DNA of 8,099 bases from the NCBI GenBank assembly GCA_017542695.1, contig JAFXWT010000352.1:1-8099 (forward strand), read 5' to 3'. This DNA is from Clostridia bacterium. Its GTDB lineage: Bacteria; Bacillota_A; Clostridia; Oscillospirales; CAG-272. Below the pieces are notes generated by a model. The model searched no databases, was not told the origin of the DNA, and saw only the letters and a list, made by a program, of their open reading frames with translations. The position numbers and the translations under genes are program-made. Position 1 is the stretch's first letter; each line of letters begins with the position of its first letter. Shown piece by piece: positions 6,129-8,099 of the stretch.

Positions 6129-8099
6129 ATGGGTCCGATGCCGGGCGGACCGCGCGGTGCGCGGCAAAAAGAAGAACCGATACCGAAGCCGAAAGGCATC
6201 GGCGGCGTTCCGAAATACGTAGGTCTCCTTATCAAAAGAGCGGCAAAAGTAGTCGCGGGGTTTTTCTCGCGCCTTTTTTACATTTTCGGACTTGTCTGGG
6301 AGACGCGGCCGTGGATACTTTTTGCGATGCTGGGGCTTGCCGTTATCGAGGGCATCATGCCGGTCATCAAGGCGCTCGTCGCCGCCGAGCTGCTCAACAG
6401 ACTCGCCGAAGCGTACGTTCAGGCGCGCGCGGGAGCGGAAGTCGATTTTATGATAATCATGCGCCCGATGATACTTCAATTCGGGCTGATATTCCTTTCG
6501 AGCGTCACGTCGAACGTGAACACGATAGTCAACCGCGTTTCAAGCGAGCTTGTCGTCAACACGGTCAAGCTCAAGATAATGAAAAAGGCGAAGACAGTAG
6601 ACATCGCGTCGTTCGATCGCCCGGAGTTTTATGAAAAGCTCGAAAACGCGACGCGCGAGGCAGGTCATCGCCCGATACAGATAATCTCGGCGCAGTTCAA
6701 CGTTTTCTGCACGATAATCAGCATGATTTCGTTCGTCGTGATTCTGTGGGGCGTCAGTCCGTGGGCGCCGTTCGTCATCACGCTCCTCGCGCTGCCGGGG
6801 GCGATAATCAGTTTTATTTATCGGAAAAAGAGCTTTTCGTATATGCGCATGCGCTCGAAAGATCGCAGGCAGCTGGCGTATTATTCCGATGTGCTGACTA
6901 ACAAGGACCTGGCGAAAGAAGTCAGAATGTTCGGGCTTTCGGATTTCTTCACGGACAAGTATAACGGTACGTTCAAAAAATATTTCGCGGGGCTCAAAAA
7001 GCTGTTCGTCGGCGAGGGTACGTGGAATATCGCGTTTGCGATAATCTCCGCCGTCGTCAACTGCGGGCTGTTCCTCTTCATTGCGCAGGGAGTTGCGAAC
7101 GGCACGTCGCAGGTCGGCGATTATTCGCTCTTTACCGGTGCGCTGAACTCGATATCGAGCGGCGTGCGCACCATCGTTGCGACGACGGCGACGATATATG
7201 AGGGGACGCTTTTTATCGACAACCTCATTTCGTTCATCAACGAGCCGCAGACGCTCGTGCCGAGCGTGGACGAGCCGGTCAGCCCCGAGCGTCACGTCGC
7301 GCACAAGATAGAGTTTTGCGACGTTTCATTCCGCTATCCCGGCGCGCAAAAGGACACGATAAAGCATTTCACGGCTACGATAAATCCGGGCGACACGGTC
7401 GTTTTGGTCGGGCTCAACGGCGCGGGAAAGACAACGCTGATCAAGCTGCTCACGCGCCTTTACGATCCGACGGGCGGCGTTATTCTGCTCGACGGGCGCG
7501 ACATACGCGAATACGACACGGCGGAGCTTTACAAGATATTCGGGATCATATTCCAGGATTTCGGCAAATACGCAGTCAGCGTCGCGGAAAACATCGCATT
7601 GTCCGACACGTCGAAGCCGATCGACGACGAGCGAGTCAGGATCTCCGCAAAGGAGGGCAACGCCGACGCATTCATAGACGCGCTGCCGCAGAAATACGAC
7701 ACGGCGCTGATGAAATATTTTGAGGAGGACGGCACGGAGCTGTCTATCGGTCAGTGGCAGAAGCTGTCGGTCGCGCGAGCGTTTTACTGTGACTCCGACA
7801 TCCTCATTCTCGACGAGCCGACGGCGTCTCTCGACGCGATAGCCGAGCAGGAGATATATAACCAGTTCGACAGTTTACGCCGTGACAAGACGACGATCTT
7901 CGTTTCTCACCGTTTGTCGAGCGCGACGGTGGCGGACAACATACTTGTCGTCGAAAACGGGTGTCTCATCGAGCAGGGCAAACACTCCGAGCTGATGAAG
8001 CTCGGCGGCAAATACGCGGAGCTGTTCTCGGTGCAGGCAAAGCGATATATGGAGTCCGAAAAGGAAGTGAACGAATATGAACATTCAAAGGAGAAACGC
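6129..8099 (+). CDS. ABC exporter half-transporter (fused membrane and ATPase domains), 3' end cut by window
   Basis: Open for 657 codons to the last base; the family is usually about 600 residues, so little is missing. Start: ATG at 6129 with GGAGGT six bases upstream; ATG 6138 is an alternative. The N-terminus is Pro/Gly-rich and cationic (residues 1-24). Hydrophobic segments lie near 62-85, 113-135, 190-232 (probably two helices) and 298-320, giving a type IV exporter membrane domain. The ATPase domain (about 385-645) has Walker A GLNGAGKT (428-435), Q-loop Gln476, signature LSIGQ (538-542), Walker B ILILDEP with Glu563, D-loop SLDA and switch His594. Third-position Ile in the signature replaces the usual Gly. 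The protein should export a lipid, peptide or drug-like molecule, but the substrate is unknown. Co-transcription with mntP is likely from the 13-base gap. The intact catalytic Glu with an altered signature would fit one half of a heterodimer. Confidence 0.93.
   Translation, partial: MGPMPGGPRGARQKEEPIPKPKGIGGVPKYVGLLIKRAAKVVAGFFSRLFYIFGLVWETRPWILFAMLGLAVIEGIMPVIKALVAAELLNRLAEAYVQARAGAEVDFMIIMRPMILQFGLIFLSSVTSNVNTIVNRVSSELVVNTVKLKIMKKAKTVDIASFDRPEFYEKLENATREAGHRPIQIISAQFNVFCTIISMISFVVILWGVSPWAPFVITLLALPGAIISFIYRKKSFSYMRMRSKDRRQLAYYSDVLTNKDLAKEVRMFGLSDFFTDKYNGTFKKYFAGLKKLFVGEGTWNIAFAIISAVVNCGLFLFIAQGVANGTSQVGDYSLFTGALNSISSGVRTIVATTATIYEGTLFIDNLISFINEPQTLVPSVDEPVSPERHVAHKIEFCDVSFRYPGAQKDTIKHFTATINPGDTVVLVGLNGAGKTTLIKLLTRLYDPTGGVILLDGRDIREYDTAELYKIFGIIFQDFGKYAVSVAENIALSDTSKPIDDERVRISAKEGNADAFIDALPQKYDTALMKYFEEDGTELSIGQWQKLSVARAFYCDSDILILDEPTASLDAIAEQEIYNQFDSLRRDKTTIFVSHRLSSATVADNILVVENGCLIEQGKHSELMKLGGKYAELFSVQAKRYMESEKEVNEYEHSKEKR
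8087..8093 (+). promoter_or_regulatory. Shine-Dalgarno for a probable next gene just beyond the window
   Basis: AAAGGAG, a near-perfect ribosome binding site, lies at 8087-8093 inside the C-terminal codons of the ABC exporter gene. Six bases remain before the edge, so a start codon at about 8100-8104 would be ideally spaced. An ATG at 8077-8079 in another frame is a less likely start. This predicts a translationally coupled downstream gene, but its identity is not visible. Confidence 0.5.

Noticed and set aside
6540..7304. A 254-codon open frame on the minus strand inside the ABC exporter
   Set aside because: Arg/Asp-rich shadow of the exporter reading frame, with no recognisable motif.
8077..8099. 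Start of an overlapping gene at ATG 8077
   Set aside because: A better Shine-Dalgarno lies downstream at 8087-8093 and points to a start just outside the window; only seven codons are visible, so nothing supports a product.

Overview
The window looks like part of a bacterial chromosome from a Clostridia-type Firmicute, possibly an uncultured gut lineage. This is inferred from the UgpC/MsmX-type shared sugar-transport ATPase, the Tex and RsuA protein sequences, strong GGAGG-type ribosome binding sites, a TTG start, sigma-A-like promoters in AT-rich gaps between moderately GC-rich genes, and a lipoprotein with a Thr-rich linker. No rRNA, tRNA, CRISPR array, insertion sequence or phage gene was seen. 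Five complete genes and one gene cut by the right edge fill nearly all of the window.

Layout: the genes diverge from an intergenic region at about 5354-5548. Leftwards (minus strand) the order is rsuA-like pseudouridine synthase (TTG start), tex, a 241-base gap with its own promoter and a dyad, a ugpC/msmX-like ABC ATPase, and a Thr-rich lipoprotein of unknown function. That run ends at a strong hairpin terminator at the left edge. rsuA and tex are 17 bases apart and very likely co-transcribed from an extended -10 promoter. The ATPase and lipoprotein are 55 bases apart with a hairpin between them, so the lipoprotein probably depends on read-through. Rightwards (plus strand) the order is mntP (manganese exporter) and, 13 bases later, a large ABC exporter half-transporter that is still open at the last base. 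A strong Shine-Dalgarno sequence in the last bases suggests another gene starts just outside.

Function: the leftward pair rsuA-tex concerns rRNA modification and RNA-binding/transcription-associated housekeeping. The ATPase very likely powers several carbohydrate importers encoded elsewhere, because no permease or binding-protein gene lies beside it. The rightward operon pairs Mn(II) efflux with an ABC exporter whose substrate cannot be read from sequence. Its NBD has an altered signature motif (LSIGQ) with an intact catalytic Glu, which hints at a heterodimeric exporter whose partner could be the next gene.

Most of the window is ordinary core genome. The parts that deserve a second look are the lipoprotein, the mntP-ABC exporter operon, and the small inverted repeats near the promoters. 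I found no convincing evidence of an undescribed multi-gene system.
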